Assembly: GCA_023846275.1 (NCBI GenBank)
Contig: JAIUJO010000165.1
Coordinates: 601,001 to 665,000, forward strand
Reading direction: 5' to 3'
Source of the DNA: Vanilla planifolia
Taxonomy: Eukaryota > Streptophyta > Magnoliopsida > Asparagales > Orchidaceae
Length of the DNA: 64,000 bases
Part shown: positions 10,030-23,689 of the stretch, piece by piece
How the letters are laid out: every line of letters starts with the position of its first letter
Numbering within the stretch: the first letter of the stretch is position 1
Made by a program: the position numbers and the translations under genes
The notes under the pieces: generated by a model
What the model was told of the DNA's origin: nothing
Seen by the model: only the letters and a program-made list of their open reading frames with translations
Database searches by the model: none

Positions 10030-10602
10030 GACATCTTACAATTTATTCATTGATGAATCCACTTGCAAACTTCTTCAAGAACTAAAGAAAAAAGCCAAAA
10101 CCGAGAGCAACAATTGGCATACTTGTGGGAGCTACGGGCTCAACATTCTTCTCAAATTTCAACAGCTTTCTTCCACATTTCGTTGCATCATTCGGTAACA
10201 TTTAGTTGTGCCACTTTGCTTTGAGAAATTAAAGGTGCAGGATTTTTGTGTGCATTGCTATTGTAAAAATTGTATGCATTATTGTAGCCGGATTTGTTCG
10301 GATTTTTGGTGTCTCGTTGGAGCACCGGTTGTACTTGGTTTACCCCTACCGGCTTCGGCAAAAGGGAGTGGTTAGTGGAAGCCCGATCGGGTTGATCGGG
10401 GGTGGATGTAGGCACGGGTTTGGCCGAACCACCTAAAAATCTTTGTCTTTTGTTTGCTTGTCTTATTGTTGCACTTTTCGTTTTTATTTCACAATTTATT
10501 TACAAACGTTTTTAATTGAAAGATTTTTCAAAATCTAAATTTTAGTGAAAAGCACAATTCACCCCTCCCCTCTTGTGCGTTGTTCTCACACGATTTACAT
10601 CA

Positions 10603-10607
10603 ATGTG
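10603..10607 (+). repeat. Target site duplication, right
   Basis: ATGTG, identical to 2150-2154. The host sequence resumes as AGCCACATGATTGAG, which matches the uninterrupted paralogous site near 29492 in copy B. Confidence 0.95.
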
Positions 10608-11708
10608 AGCCACATGATTGAGATATTACAGTTGTGAGATAACTATAGACCTTGTCAATCACAAGATTGAGATATTACCATCATGAGGAAGCTAATGCCC
10701 TGTAGGACATAAGCTTTAACATTTGGGGTTGTCAGTGGCATTGTATAACACAATATTGAGATTTATTGCAAAGATATTTACATGAAAAATATAATAAAAC
10801 TTTGCATGACTGTGCATCAAAACATAAAATGATAATCAATGAATGAGATTTTTATTATTACTAAAAAATTCGAAAAGTGGATAGCACAAAAGGTTACTTA
10901 GTAAAGTTGAAATAGGCACTAATATGTAAGATCACATGTAGAAAATAAAATTAAAATTACAATAAAGAACTTCATAAACTTGTAATTTTTTTAAATATGA
11001 TAGTCTATTTATCTTTGATAGCATAACAAATTTTCTCTTTACATTTATGCTGACTTGCTCACTTACATGCCATAGTTGATGTTATGATTGGACCTTACAT
11101 GAGATTGTCCAAAATTATCACTCCTTTTATATTTCAAATTTATTTTATTTTTTGAGATAGCTTATTAAGCCTATGATGGTTGCCTTAGCTATTTCTTTGG
11201 TTCTAACATTTCAAGTATATTAGAAATCTACTAAAAAGAGGACAACCTATAAGAATAGTTTATAAGAAATGAAAGAATTGAAATTACAAAATGTTCTTAT
11301 TATGTGATTTATGCAAAATGTTTTATTAAACATGTGACAAGCTCATTATTTTATATGTACATGGACACTTGTTATAGTATTTTAAAAAAATTTGAAATCA
11401 ATGGCATATTCATTTTGTAATAGTTTTGATAGTTTAAAGTTATAGTTGTATATTTAAACTTCTTGGATGTGATGTTGTGGATATAACTATTCTATTGTTG
11501 TAATTGTAAATTATAAAAATGGAAAAAATCTACGAGACATTTTCTTCATTTAAGTTATAAATTTTTAAGAATAAATTTAGCAAATGAAAAAAATAATGGA
11601 TTTTATATTTAAGGTATCATAGATGATCTAATTAGAAAAGAATTATAGCATAATTTAATAAGAAATTAATTTGAGATGGAATTTGAAAAAACAAAACATG
11701 TTAGATCA
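10608..11708 (+). repeat. Ty3/gypsy copy A: 3' LTR, part after copia insertion
   Basis: Continues the LTR interrupted at 2149 and matches 29492-30590. It starts with further 43-50-bp subrepeats (GAGATATTACCATCATGAGG near 10666). A segment also present near 24060-24230 and 29915-30070 follows, then the LTR tail, ending near AGATCATA at 11701-11708. After that the sequence continues as a 415-bp monomer. Nothing coding is seen. Confidence 0.65.
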
Positions 11709-14700
11709 TAATATAAATTGTACCAAAAAGTTTTATTTTGAGATATTAAGATGACAGTGTTTGACGTCCTTCATTATTAAATTCGTTACAAATTAAAATG
11801 TCTCACAAAGCATCCAAAAACCTAAAAAAATAAAAATTAAGAATAACAAAAATGAATATTTAGCCAGATATATGACATTACAATGAGTCCAGCTACAATT
11901 ATTTCATCTTTGTTGGACTTCATTTTGAAATTTTTTAATATTATGTTAATAAATATTAAAACTAAAATAAAAAATTAAATAGATGTGATATAAGGGTTAT
12001 ACGAAAGGAGAGTTAGAGTTTTATTGTAATACAACAAAATCTATGAAAAACATTAATGAAATGAGGTAAATTTTATAAGAATATTGTATTTCATGTCTCA
12101 AAGGAGAAAGAATTTGACACCTTTACCATTAAACTAGATATGAATCAAAATGTTTTAAAATGTGCGCCAAATAACATAGGAAACAAAAAATTTAAACATT
12201 TAAAGATGACTATTTAATTTGACACACTTCAAGGAAATTTTAGCAATATTTTTTATCTCTTACAATCTTGTTAAAATTTTTTGTGAATTACTAACATAAA
12301 TCAGTATAAATAGAACTAAATTATTATTTTAATATTAATTAAAAATATATTAAAGCTAAAATGACAAATATTTCAAATAATTTATTAATCAAATAAAAAT
12401 TATGTAAAAGTAAAACATAAAGGGAACTAGAGTTTAAAGGTAATATTACAAAATAAAGGCAAAATAATTTGAAAAAATAAGATAAATTTTTTGGCAAATT
12501 AAATTTCCAAGATATTAACAAGGTCATGCAAAACATCTTTAATCCTCAAATACGTTAGTAATCAAAATGCCCCATAAACGATGCCAATCCATAAGAAAAT
12601 CAAATATTTAAAATTGGAAAATGAACTATTAATTGGATACACCTGCTTAAGATAATTAGAACTACATTTGTTTGGCCTCAATTGGATTTTGTTTGGAATT
12701 ACAATGAACTACCAAAAAAATAAGTTAAAAAAATAAATTACTATTTTAATATCAAGCAAACATATACTAAGTTTAAATTGAGACAAATTTACATAATTTA
12801 ATAAAAGCAATTAAAAGTGATGTAAAGGTATCCTGGGAGGACCTTTAGAATTATATTGTAATATAAAAAAATCAAAGTGAAAATTTTAAGAAATTAGATA
12901 AAATATATTGAAAAGTTATATTCTAATATTCTAAGGAGATATAGCATAATATTATTGATCATCACACTATGTGCGAACAATAATGACTCATAACAAATGT
13001 TAAAACCCTTGAAAATAAAATATTAAATAAAATAAGATTAATATTTTATTTGGTAGAGTTATTGAAGAAGAGTTCAATGGCATCTGTTCTTTCTCAATAT
13101 AACGTCATTTTGAATTTCTATGAATTATAAACTAAAATAAACATAAATAATAAAAAATAATTTATTTTATTTTATGAAAAAATATAATAAAGCCAAGATG
13201 AGATAACTTGAGGCAACATAACATAATTGAATGTGATATAAATGTTGCATGAGTTGGGTATTAGAATTTCATAGTTAGTGCCAAAAATCTAAATAAAAAT
13301 TTTGAACAAATGAATTAAATTATTTTAGAAAGTTGCAATCCAAGGAACTAAGGAGATCGAAAGTAACTCTTTGTTTATGAAATTAGGCATAAATAAAAAT
13401 ATCAAACAAATAATCAAAAACGTTAGAAAATAATAGTAATTAAAAAAAATGAGCATTTGGGATTCAAGTCATCTAGATGAGTCAAATGACGTTTATTTGA
13501 TCTTGATCACACCTCGTTTGAAATTATTGAGAATTACCAAAGTAAATATATATTAATATTAAAATAAGATGAATTGAAGCAATATAAAATGACCAAATCA
13601 ATGCTATGAAAAAATCACTTGAAAGGAAATTAGATTTTAGAAATAAAATAAGCAAAACAAAACTAATGAATTAATAATGAAAGGTCATAATTGTACAAGA
13701 AAGTAAATATCAAACTTTCTATGAAGTTCAAGTCTAACATCTTTAATGTTAAAATAAAGTAAGAAATGAAATGCCACTTAAGGCTCATAGAAACACCAAA
13801 ACATATTTAAAAAAATTAAAAATGAAAATTTAATTTAATTGTATTCATTGTGATTTGTTCAATGTTCATTGTTTCATGTCAATCGAAGCCACTTTAAATT
13901 TACTGAGAATTACCAAAACAAGTATGAAAAAAATAAAATGCCATTTTGGTATTAAGAAAATATATAAAAAAGCTAAAAAATGATGAATGAAAGCAGTTTA
14001 ATATGATCAAATGAAAGCAATTTAAAGGTTATCTTTACAGTTTAAGAGTACAAAGTAATATAACCAACTCAATGTAAAACATTTGATGAAATATGAAATA
14101 TTGTATATGAACGGTTTATCGAACGATTTAAAGGGGTTAGAGCATAACAATTTTACCATCAAGTTAGGTAAAAATAAAAATATCATTTAAAGTATGTTAA
14201 ACCTTCATACACATTATTTTAAAAATATAAAAATGGTAATTTAATTTGATAGGACTAATCAAAATGAGTCTAATAATTTTTTTGTCTCTGTTGCAATTCT
14301 TTTGAAATTTCATTGAATTATTATATTAAAATGTCATTATTTATAAGAAATATTAATTTTAATATTAAGAAAAAATGTATTAAAATTAAAGTTATATAAA
14401 TTCATGCTATATAACAAATGTAAATTAAAGTTTTGCAAAGGAGACAAATGGGAAGCATAAGAGTTTCATAGTAATATAACCAAATCAAGGCAAAACATTT
14501 TAACAAATGAGATTTATTATATATGAAAGCTTAATTCTATGACACTAAAGCGATTATTTGAAACTTTTCAATTTTTGGATCAGAAAAGAATCAAAATTTC
14601 TCATAACAAATGCCAAAGCCTAAGGAAATAAAATTTTAAAAGATATATATAAATCAATATTTAGTTGGATTGAGCTTTTTTAAGTGAGTCTAAAAGATGT

Positions 14701-17700
14701 TTTTATCATAATAAGCCTCATTTGGAATTTGTATTCATTACAAATGTTAATATGTACAAATAATGATAAATTATTTTTTCAGTATTAAGTAAATAAATAG
14801 CATAAGAAAATGAGACAACATAAAGCTATATAATATAATAAAATGAAAGGAAAAAAATTGTGTCATAAGAAGAGTTTTTGAGATTGACTATAATGTAACA
14901 AAACTATGACCAAAAAAATTAAAAAACCAAGGTAAGGTTTATGAGGATGTTCAACTCCAATATATTCAAGAGAGAGAGTTTAGCATCCTTTAAATCAAGT
15001 AGAAATCGAAAAGTCTCATAAAGAATCCCAAAAACATAGAAAATAAAATACTTCAAAATTTAAAGTTCAATGTTTAACTTGATTGAGCTTGTTTGTACGA
15101 GTCCATTGTCCTTATTTAGGCCCCCATCACACCTCATTTGCAATTTTTACTATTTAATAAATTAAATAAGCATAAATGATATTAAATTATTATTTTAACG
15201 TCAAGTAAATCTATATTAAAATAAAAATAAGATAAATTTAAACAATGTAATGTTATCAAATTAAAGTGATATAAAGGTCAAATATGAGGAGAATTAGCAT
15301 TTCGAAGTAATAAAATCAAATAATAAAAAAACATTTGAAAAGGATAGGATGCAATTTATAGAGAACATGATTTTTAAGACACAAAGTAGTTCATGTGTAA
15401 CAATCTCAATAGTTAAATTAGCTACAAATAAAAACATATGGTAAAACATATTTAAACTAAAGAAAATAAAATTGGAAAAAATATAAAATTAAATATTTAA
15501 TTTGATTAAGCCACTCAAATGAGTCCAATTAAGTTTATTTCATGCTGATGGGATTTAATATTAAATTACAACATATTTCTATAGTAAATAAGTGTAAATT
15601 AAAAAAAAATGATTTTTTAAAATCTAGTAATTATAAATAAAGTTAAGATGAGATAAATTGAAGTAATATAATCTTAGCAAATGAAAGTGATGAAATAGTC
15701 AAATGAGGATAGTTAGAGTTAAATAGTAATATAATAAATTCAAACTGGAAATTTTGACGAGATGAGGTAAATAATGTAGGAAAGTATCATTGTGAAATTC
15801 TAAAGTAATTGAATCTAAAATCCTTTGACATCAAAGAGTTACAAATCAAAATGACTAGGAAAGCTTGCCAAAACCTTAGAAATTAAAATATTTAATAATA
15901 TAAAAATTATTATTTAGTTAGATAGACCACTTTAAATTTAAGTCATTCATGTAAGTTTCATCTTTGCCATACGATATTTCAAATTACTAAGAATAGTCAT
16001 AGAAAATAACAATATATAGTAATAAACTGTTAATTTAATGTTATGAAAAAATATATTAAACTGGATATGATACAAATTGAAGCAAAGTGTAGAAGCAAAT
16101 CGTTATGATGTATCGGTCACATGAAGGGATAATTAGAGTTTAATAGTAACATACCGAAGATTAAGGAAAACATTTAAACAAATTAAATAAATTAAAAGAA
16201 AAAGTTGGATTCCAATATAGGAAAAAGATCGAGTGTAACATTCTTGATCATTAAATAAAGTTCAAATTAAAATGTGGCACAAAACATTCCAAAATACTAA
16301 AAAATAAAATATTTAAAATAATAAAATTGATCATCTAATTCGATTAAGGCGACTAGGATGAGTGCAATAATATTTATTTCTTCTCAATTGGACCTAGTCT
16401 AAAATTAATGAGAATCTTAAAATTAAAAACATTAAAAAATATAATAAAATATTTTTTAAAGCTAAGAAGCTACAGCTTAAAGGAGAAATAAAATAAATTA
16501 TAGTAATTAGATCAGAGCATATTAATGCATTGTTAAGGACACAAGAGAGGACAACTAGTGTTTGATGGTATGTTGACCAAATCAATGCAAACAATTAAAG
16601 GAAATTTGATAAAATACACAACAAAGTTGTATTACATGTTAGTAATATGTTCCATTGCAACATCCTTGACTACAAAAAATGGTACAATTTCAACTATCAT
16701 GTAAAATAAAGTCAAAACTCTAAAAAAGAGATTTTATAAAAATGGAAAATAAAAAATTGAATTTGATCTTACTCGTTGAACTATTTTAATGACGTGAGTT
16801 ATGTCTCATAAAAAATAACTTGAAACTACTAAGAATTACCTAATTAAATAAGAAAAAAATAAAAATATTATATTAATATTAAAAAAATATATATTAAAGA
16901 TAAAAATATCTAAATTGAAGTAATATAATATGACCAAGTCAAAGGGATTTGAAGGTTATATGAGAGGAAATTTAGAGTTACATTGTAATATGACAAATTT
17001 AATAGAAAACATTATGAGAAAAAAAATAACTTTATAAAAAGTTGAATTTCAAAGTACTATGGAGATAGATTGTAACATTTTCAATCAAAAAGTCTAGATA
17101 AAATAAAACATCTCATAAAATATAATAATGCTCTACATAAAATTATATAAAATTATAAAAATGTATAATTAATTTTATTGAACATGTGGAGTTGAGTCCA
17201 ACAGCTTTTTCATCTCCATTGGTGCTTAATAACAAATTTTAAAAATTAATAAAGTAAATAAGCATAACTAATAATAAATTATTAGTTAAATATAAAGAAA
17301 AATGTATTAAAAAAAAATTTGATAAATTGTAACAATGTAATAAAAAGAAAGTAATATGATGTCAATGTCACATAAAAGGAGAATGAATTTCGTAGTAATA
17401 TAATGAAATCAATGTCAAAAACATTATTGAAAAAAGATAAGTTATAAGAGAATGTTGCATTCAAAGATACTAAAATGCTAGAATTAAACATTCTTAATCA
17501 CCAAATTAGGAATCCATCAAAATACCTCATAAAGTATGCTAAAAGAATAGAAAACAAAATATTTGAAAAATTTAAAGATGAATATTTAATTTTATAGAGC
17601 TCACTGAGATGAGTCTAAAGATACTTTTTTGTATCCATATATTCCAATTTTGAGTTTTTAAAAATTAAAATATTGAATAAATATGAAAAATAATAAATTA

Positions 17701-20700
17701 TTATTTTAATTAAAATTAAATATATATCAAAGTTAAAATGTCATAAATTTAAGCATTCTAATTAAAGTAGAGCAAAGATCAAGTGAGAGTAGAATTAGCG
17801 TTTCGGAGTAATCTAACAAAATAAAGGCAAAGTATCTAAAAAAAGTAAATAAAGTGCATGATAAAATTTATTTCCAAGATACTAAGGGTGTCTTGTGTAA
17901 CATCTTCATTTGCTAAACTTTTCAAAAATCAAATTGTCTAATAAATTGGCTAAAACACTAGAAATTAAAAATATTTTAAAATAAAATGATAAATCATTTA
18001 TTACTGGAGCTCTTTGAGATGAGTCCAGATATTATTTTTTCATCTTGATTAGATCTCATTTCAAATTACTATGAATTACAAAAATAAATAAGGTTATATA
18101 GACAAAAAAATTTCCCATACAAGCACATATATTCCAAGGTTAAAATAATATGATTTGAAATAATGTAATGAAAACCAAATCAAGGTGATATAAAGGGCTT
18201 ACAAGAGTATATTTAGAGTTAAATTATAATATGATAAAATAAAATTGAAAATTTTGAAGAGAAGTGATAAATTACATGAGAAAGTCGCATTCGAAAAGTA
18301 CTAAGGATAATGGTTTCATTAATGTCAATCATCAAAATTGGCACAAATCTAAATGAATAGTAAAGTAAGCCAAAGCTCTAGATAATAAAATAGTTAATAA
18401 AATAAAAATCAAGATTTAATTCAGTAGAGGTATGTAGGATGAGTCCAATAACATTTATTGAACATGATAGTTCCTTGTTTGATATTACAATAAATTTCAA
18501 ATATAAGTAAACTTAAAAAATAATAAATTATTATTTTTAAATGAAGTAAAAATTTAATAAACTAATATCAGATAAATTGTAGCAACATAATATAATAAAA
18601 TTAATACAATTTAAATATCAAATTTGTGGAGAATTAGAGTTTCATAATACCTTACAAAAGTCAATGAAACATATTTGAAGAAATGATATGAATTGTGTAG
18701 GAATGTTGAACTTCATCAAACTAACAAGATTTAGTGTATTGTTCTCTATTTAGAATGAGGACTGAATTAAAATGCCATGTAAAGCTTGCAAAAAGAGTAG
18801 GAAAAAAATATTTGAAATAATAAAATTTGAAATTAGTACCAAAAAACATAATAACAACAACAACATATTATTTGACAAATAAAAAAATATATATATCAAT
18901 CCTACAATATGAAGAATTGAAAAAACATAACATAACAAAAAAATGAATTGTAGAGGTAACATGACAAAGGAATTAAAATTTAAAAGTAACATAACCAAAC
19001 CAAAGCAAAGAATTTGAAGAAATGTCAAACGTTCTAAATAAAAGTGTGTTTTAGGATTCGAAGAAGTTCGAGTGTGACATCCTTAATTGTAAAATAACAT
19101 ATTAGCTAAATGCCACAAAAAGTGTGCCAAAAGACAAGAAAATAAAATATATAAGAATGGATAGTTCAACATTTAATTGTGTTGTGCTCGTCAAGAGTTG
19201 TTCAACAAAATTTGTTACCTTGATTGAACATTGTTTGAAGTTACTTAGAATTACTAAACTAAATTATAAAAAAATAATAGAATAATATTTTCAATACTAA
19301 AAAATATATATTAATTCTAAAAAAGGAAAAATTCAAGCAATGCAATAAGACTGTCGATGTGATTTAAAGGACACGTAAGTGGAGATGAAATGTTAGATCA
19401 TTATATAACCAATCAATGTAAAAAACTTTGATAAAATGAGATAAAATTACACAAGAAACTTACATTTCTTGATATTGCAGAGATATAAAATAAAATCTTA
19501 AATCCTCAAACTAAATAGGAATCAAAATATCTTATAAAGTGTGCTAAACATCTAGTTAAAAACATTTAAAAATGTAAAAATGATTATTTAATTTGAAGAT
19601 GTCCATCATGATAAATCCAATGTTGTTTTTTCATCTCTGTCAAACACATTTGAAATTTCTACAAGTTACCAAAGTAAATAAGCATAAATAATAAATTTTT
19701 TTAATATTAACACTATAAATATAAAAGACAAAATAAAATAAACAAAAAAAATTAGTATAATAAAATCAAACTAATCTATAACTCACGTGAGAGGAGTTTT
19801 AGAGTATAATATTAATGTAATAAAATTAAAATGAAAACATTAGGAAAATGAGATAAATTGTTTGAGACGGTTTCTTTGAGGTAGTAAAGCATTATACTTT
19901 AACTTCTTTAATCAACATATCAGGTACAAGTTAAAATGCATGGTAAAACATGCCAAAATAGTACCAAAAAAATATTTAAAAAAATTAAATGAATATTTAA
20001 TTTTGTTGTTGTCATTGTGTTTGTCCAACAATGTTTTTTTTACATCCATTGAAACTTGTTTGTAATTTCTACAAATTAATAAATGAAAAACAATAAAAAA
20101 CAGCATAATATAATTTTAACGTTAGGTAATTATATATTGTAGTTAAAATAACCTAAATTGAACCAATGAAATATAACAAAATTATGATGTAATGATCAAT
20201 TGAGAGTAGATTTAGAGTTTCATAGTAAGCTAACCAAATCAAGATGAAATATTTAAAAAATGAGTTAAATTATATGAGGAAAGGTATTTTGGAGATACTA
20301 AGGAAATTTTATCTGGCATCCCTCTTCATTGAATTTTCTACAAATTAAAATGTCTCAAAATGCATGCTAAAATCCATGAAACTAAAATATATAAAATATA
20401 ACATAAAATATTTAATTGGCTAAAGCTCCTTAAGATGAGAATAACAAAGTTTATTTCATCTTGATCATACCTCAATTATAATAACCATGAATTTCCAATG
20501 TAAATAAGCATAAATAATAAAAAATGTTATTTTGACAATCAAACAAAATATGTATTAAGGGTGAAATAAGAAAAATTAATGTAATATAGTCAAAGCAAAT
20601 CATAGTGATCGAAAGGTGTCATGATAGAAGATTTAGAGTTACATAGTAATATAAAAAAATCAAATGAAAATTTTGAAGAAAAAAGAATAATTATTTGGGA

Positions 20701-23689
20701 AAGTTGTAGTGACAATTCTAACGAGAACATGTCTTCATCGTCGATCATGAAATAAAGTACAAATAAAAAAATTAGTATAAAATGCCAAAACCCAAGAAAA
20801 TAAAATTTTTAATGATATACCATTTAAGATTTAATTTGATAGAGCTGATTAAGACAAGTGCAACGATGTTTATTTCTTTATGATCACACCTTATTTGGGA
20901 TAATAACAATTCACCAAGATAAATATACATAAATAAAATAAACTTTATAATTTGATATGAAGTAAAAAAAATAACAAAGCTAATATGAGATAAAATGTTG
21001 CAACATAATATAATTAAACCTCTATGATGTAAAGGTCAAATGAGTGACAAATTAGAGTTTCATTATAACATATTTAAATCAAAGTGAAAATATTGAACAA
21101 ATGCAATGAATTTCATTGGAAAGTTGCATAGCAACGTGCTATGTGGATCAATTGCAAGATCATTTATTGTTAAATGAGGTATCAATTAAAATGCCATTTA
21201 ATATGCTCAAAAATACTAGAAAATAAAAATATTTGTAATAATAAAATTTGAATTTCCAAATGAAAAAAATTATAATAAAAATTATTTTAAAGAAATGAAG
21301 TATATATGAATACTAAGATATGATAAATTTATTGAATGTGACAAAACCAAATAATTCAATGCAAAGGTCTTCCCATGGAAAATTAGAATTGGTTGGTAAC
21401 ATAAGGAAACCAAAGCAAATGATTTATAGAAATAAGATAAATTGTACAATAATGTCATGCTCCAAGATATTAAGAAGTCTAATTACAGCCACTTTATTTG
21501 TAAAACAATATACAAGTTGAAATTTCATGCAAAGCATGCAAAAATTATAGAAAATAAAAAACTAAAAAATATTAAAATTGAAAATTTAATGGGATTTAGC
21601 ATATTGGAAATAGTTTAATGATGTCTCTTACCTCTTGTTCATACATTTTTTGAACTTAATAGAAATTTCCATATTAAATAGAAAAAATTAAAAAATTATA
21701 TTATTTTAATACTTAAAAGTTACATATAAAAGCTAACATAAGATAAATTAAGACAATGTAATATAAAAAAGTTTATGTGATTTATTGGTCATATGGGAGT
21801 TTAATTAGAGTTATATTGTAAGAAAACCAATTCAATATGATAATTTTGAAGAAATGGGATAAAGTGTGTTGAAAAATTGCATTCCAAGTTACTAAGGTGA
21901 TATAATGTAACATTCTCGATCATCAGAATAGGAAACAATAAAAATAAAAATTTCTCATAAAGTAGGTAAAATTTGATGTAAAAAAAATTTGAAAAAATTT
22001 AAAATTGTTATTTAGCTTAAGGAAACCTATTGAGATAAGTGTAAAGTCATTTTTGAGTCTTTATCAAGCCTTATTATAAGTTTTTGTGAATTACCAAAGT
22101 AAATAAGAATAAAAATAATGAATTATTTTTAAAATTAAGTAAATAAATATTAAACCCAAAAAAAACTATACATTAATGTATAATAATATAGCCAAATGAA
22201 TATTATATAATGGTCACGCAAGAAGAGATTTAGAGATTAATAGTAACAAAATAAAATAAAAGTAAAAATTTAAAGAAATAAGATCAATTTGATAAGAAAA
22301 TTGCTTTCATTATTCTAAAGAGGTGGATTTTAACATCTTCAATCATCAAATCAAGTACAAATGGAAATGCCTCATTAAGCATGTAAAAACCTTATGAAAT
22401 AAAAAATTTGATAAAATTGACTTTATTTCTTTTACTTTTATCAAAACTTCTTTGGAATGTCTATGAATTACCAAGGTAAATAAACATAAATAATAATAAA
22501 ATATTATGTTAATATTAAGTAAAAAAATTTAAAGCTAAAAGAAGATAAATTAAAATAATGTAATCTTAACAAATTAAATAGATATTTGGTAAATAAGAAG
22601 AGAATAAAAGTTTCATCGTAATATAAAAAACTAAAAGCAAAAACTTTAAAGAAATTAGATAAATTGGATAAGAGAGTTGATTTCTGAAATACTAAAGAAA
22701 TCATTTGTATTTTCCTCAATCATTAAATCATTTACAAAAACCTTTTCTCCAAAAACTTTCCAAATCCTAGAGCTACTAAAGGTGAGTCTAATGACATTTC
22801 ATTCATCTTGACCAAAACATTTTTAGAATTACTTTGTATTAAAAATTTAAATAAGCTTTAACAGTAATAAATTATTATTTTAATAACGAAATAATAATTT
22901 TGATAGTAAAGTTGGATAATTTGAAACAACTTAATCTATCAATATCAAAGTTATATAAATGGTGGAGGAGAATTATAGTTTATTGTAAAATAATTAAGAG
23001 AAAAAAATTGTAAAGAAAATATAATTTTTATTAGTAAATTATATCCAAAGTTGTAAAAGTTATCAACTATAACTTTCTTGATCAATAAATTATGTAGAAA
23101 TTGAAAAACCTTTAAAGATTACCAAAACATTAGAGAGGAAAACATTTATTTTTATAAAAGTAAATAATAAATATAATAGAGCTCATCGAGCTAAGTCCAA
23201 CCATGTATATTTAATCTCCATCAAACCTTATTTGGAGTTGCTACTACTTTCGAAAGTAAATAGGAATAAAATAATAATAAGTTGTTAATTTACAATTAAC
23301 CAAATATACATTAATGCTCAAATTAATTGAAGTAATATGAAATAACCAAATCAAAACAATGTAAATGCCTCACAAAAGGATATTTATCGTTAAATATGAA
23401 CTAAATAATATGAATTAATGAAATAAAATTTATGAGAAATTTACATTCTAAGATACTAAGTAGATTGAGCATAACATCCTCAATCGTTGAATTATTTGCT
23501 AATCAAAATTACTCAAAAAGTGTGAAAAGTTCATAAAAAAAATTAATGATATTTAAATTAATTTTTAATTTGGTTAATTATATAGAGCTTATCAAGGAAA
23601 GTCAAATGTCATTTGTTTCATCTTGATTGGACATCGATTGGAAGGATAACTTTTCGAAGCAAATTATTGAAATACTACTATCTTGAAGT
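11709..23689 (+). repeat. 415-bp LTR-derived tandem array, forward, block 1
   Basis: About 12 kb of degenerate, AT-rich repeats with no gene. Landmarks return roughly every 400-430 bp: a TGTAACATCC-like box, a TCAAAATGYCTCATAAAGC-like box (for example near 11797, 12568, 15022, 19528, 22370) and a GATGAGTCC..TCATCTTGATTGGACC stretch. By length and period this is about 29 monomers. Forward means the TGTAACATCC box reads left to right, the orientation of the gypsy LTR. Short reverse-strand open frames in here shift with the repeat and are not genes. Some monomers are shortened, for example near 18830 and 21245. Confidence 0.8.
17180..22000 (+). repeat. Probable higher-order repeat, about 2.4 kb (six monomers)
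   Basis: Monomers about 2.41 kb apart share details not seen in their neighbours. AGATCAAGTGAGAGTAGAATTAG near 17787 pairs with GATCAATTGAGAGTAGATTTAG near 20192; TTCATTTGCTAAACTTTTC near 17906 pairs with TTCATTGAATTTTC near 20323. The shortened monomer near 18820 pairs with that near 21235. Boundaries are approximate, and identity between blocks is modest by eye. Confidence 0.5.

Larger units (their letters stand above)
2155..10602 (+). mobile_element. Complete Ty1/copia LTR retrotransposon (SIRE/Maximus-like)
   Basis: An 8448-bp element with both LTRs, target duplication, PBS, gag, pol in the order protease-integrase-RT-RNase H (the copia order), and a polypurine tract. SIRE/Maximus assignment rests on the long gag with two zinc knuckles, long LTRs and several GGGGGAG tracts after RNase H; it is likely but unproven. 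No envelope-like third reading frame is present between RNase H and the LTR. The LTRs differ at about 39 substitutions and one indel by hand count. Stops in gag (4314) and pol (8419) mean this copy is not autonomous, although its terminal signals look intact and it could in principle be mobilised by relatives. Confidence 0.95.
8822..10602 (+). repeat. Copia 3' LTR
   Basis: A 1781-bp copy of the 5' LTR with TG..CA ends. About 39 substitutions and one single-base indel separate the two by hand alignment (about 2.2%). It has the same GC-rich U3 block, GTGGGA/TCCCAC hairpin (9606-9624), TATA box and CCCGATCGGG palindrome (10382-10391). Many of the differences are C/T or G/A changes, as expected from deamination of methylated cytosine. 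Confidence 0.95.
1..17170 (+). repeat. Segmental duplication, copy A
   Basis: Apart from the inserted copia element (2155-10602 plus one target duplication), this stretch aligns in order with 24380-35188: gypsy LTR end, primer site, protease, RT, 3' LTR, then the same succession of 415-bp monomers. Matching marks include GCTTCTGACCATTTGAATCC at 25 and 24411, and the monomer starting CACCTCGTTT near 13511 and 32395. Matching monomers resemble each other more than their neighbours, so this is a duplication and not just shared satellite. Relative to copy B, A lacks about 2.9 kb at 1758 and keeps about 0.8 kb at 14545-15375. The left end lies outside the window; the right end is where copy B meets the inverted array. 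Confidence 0.75.
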
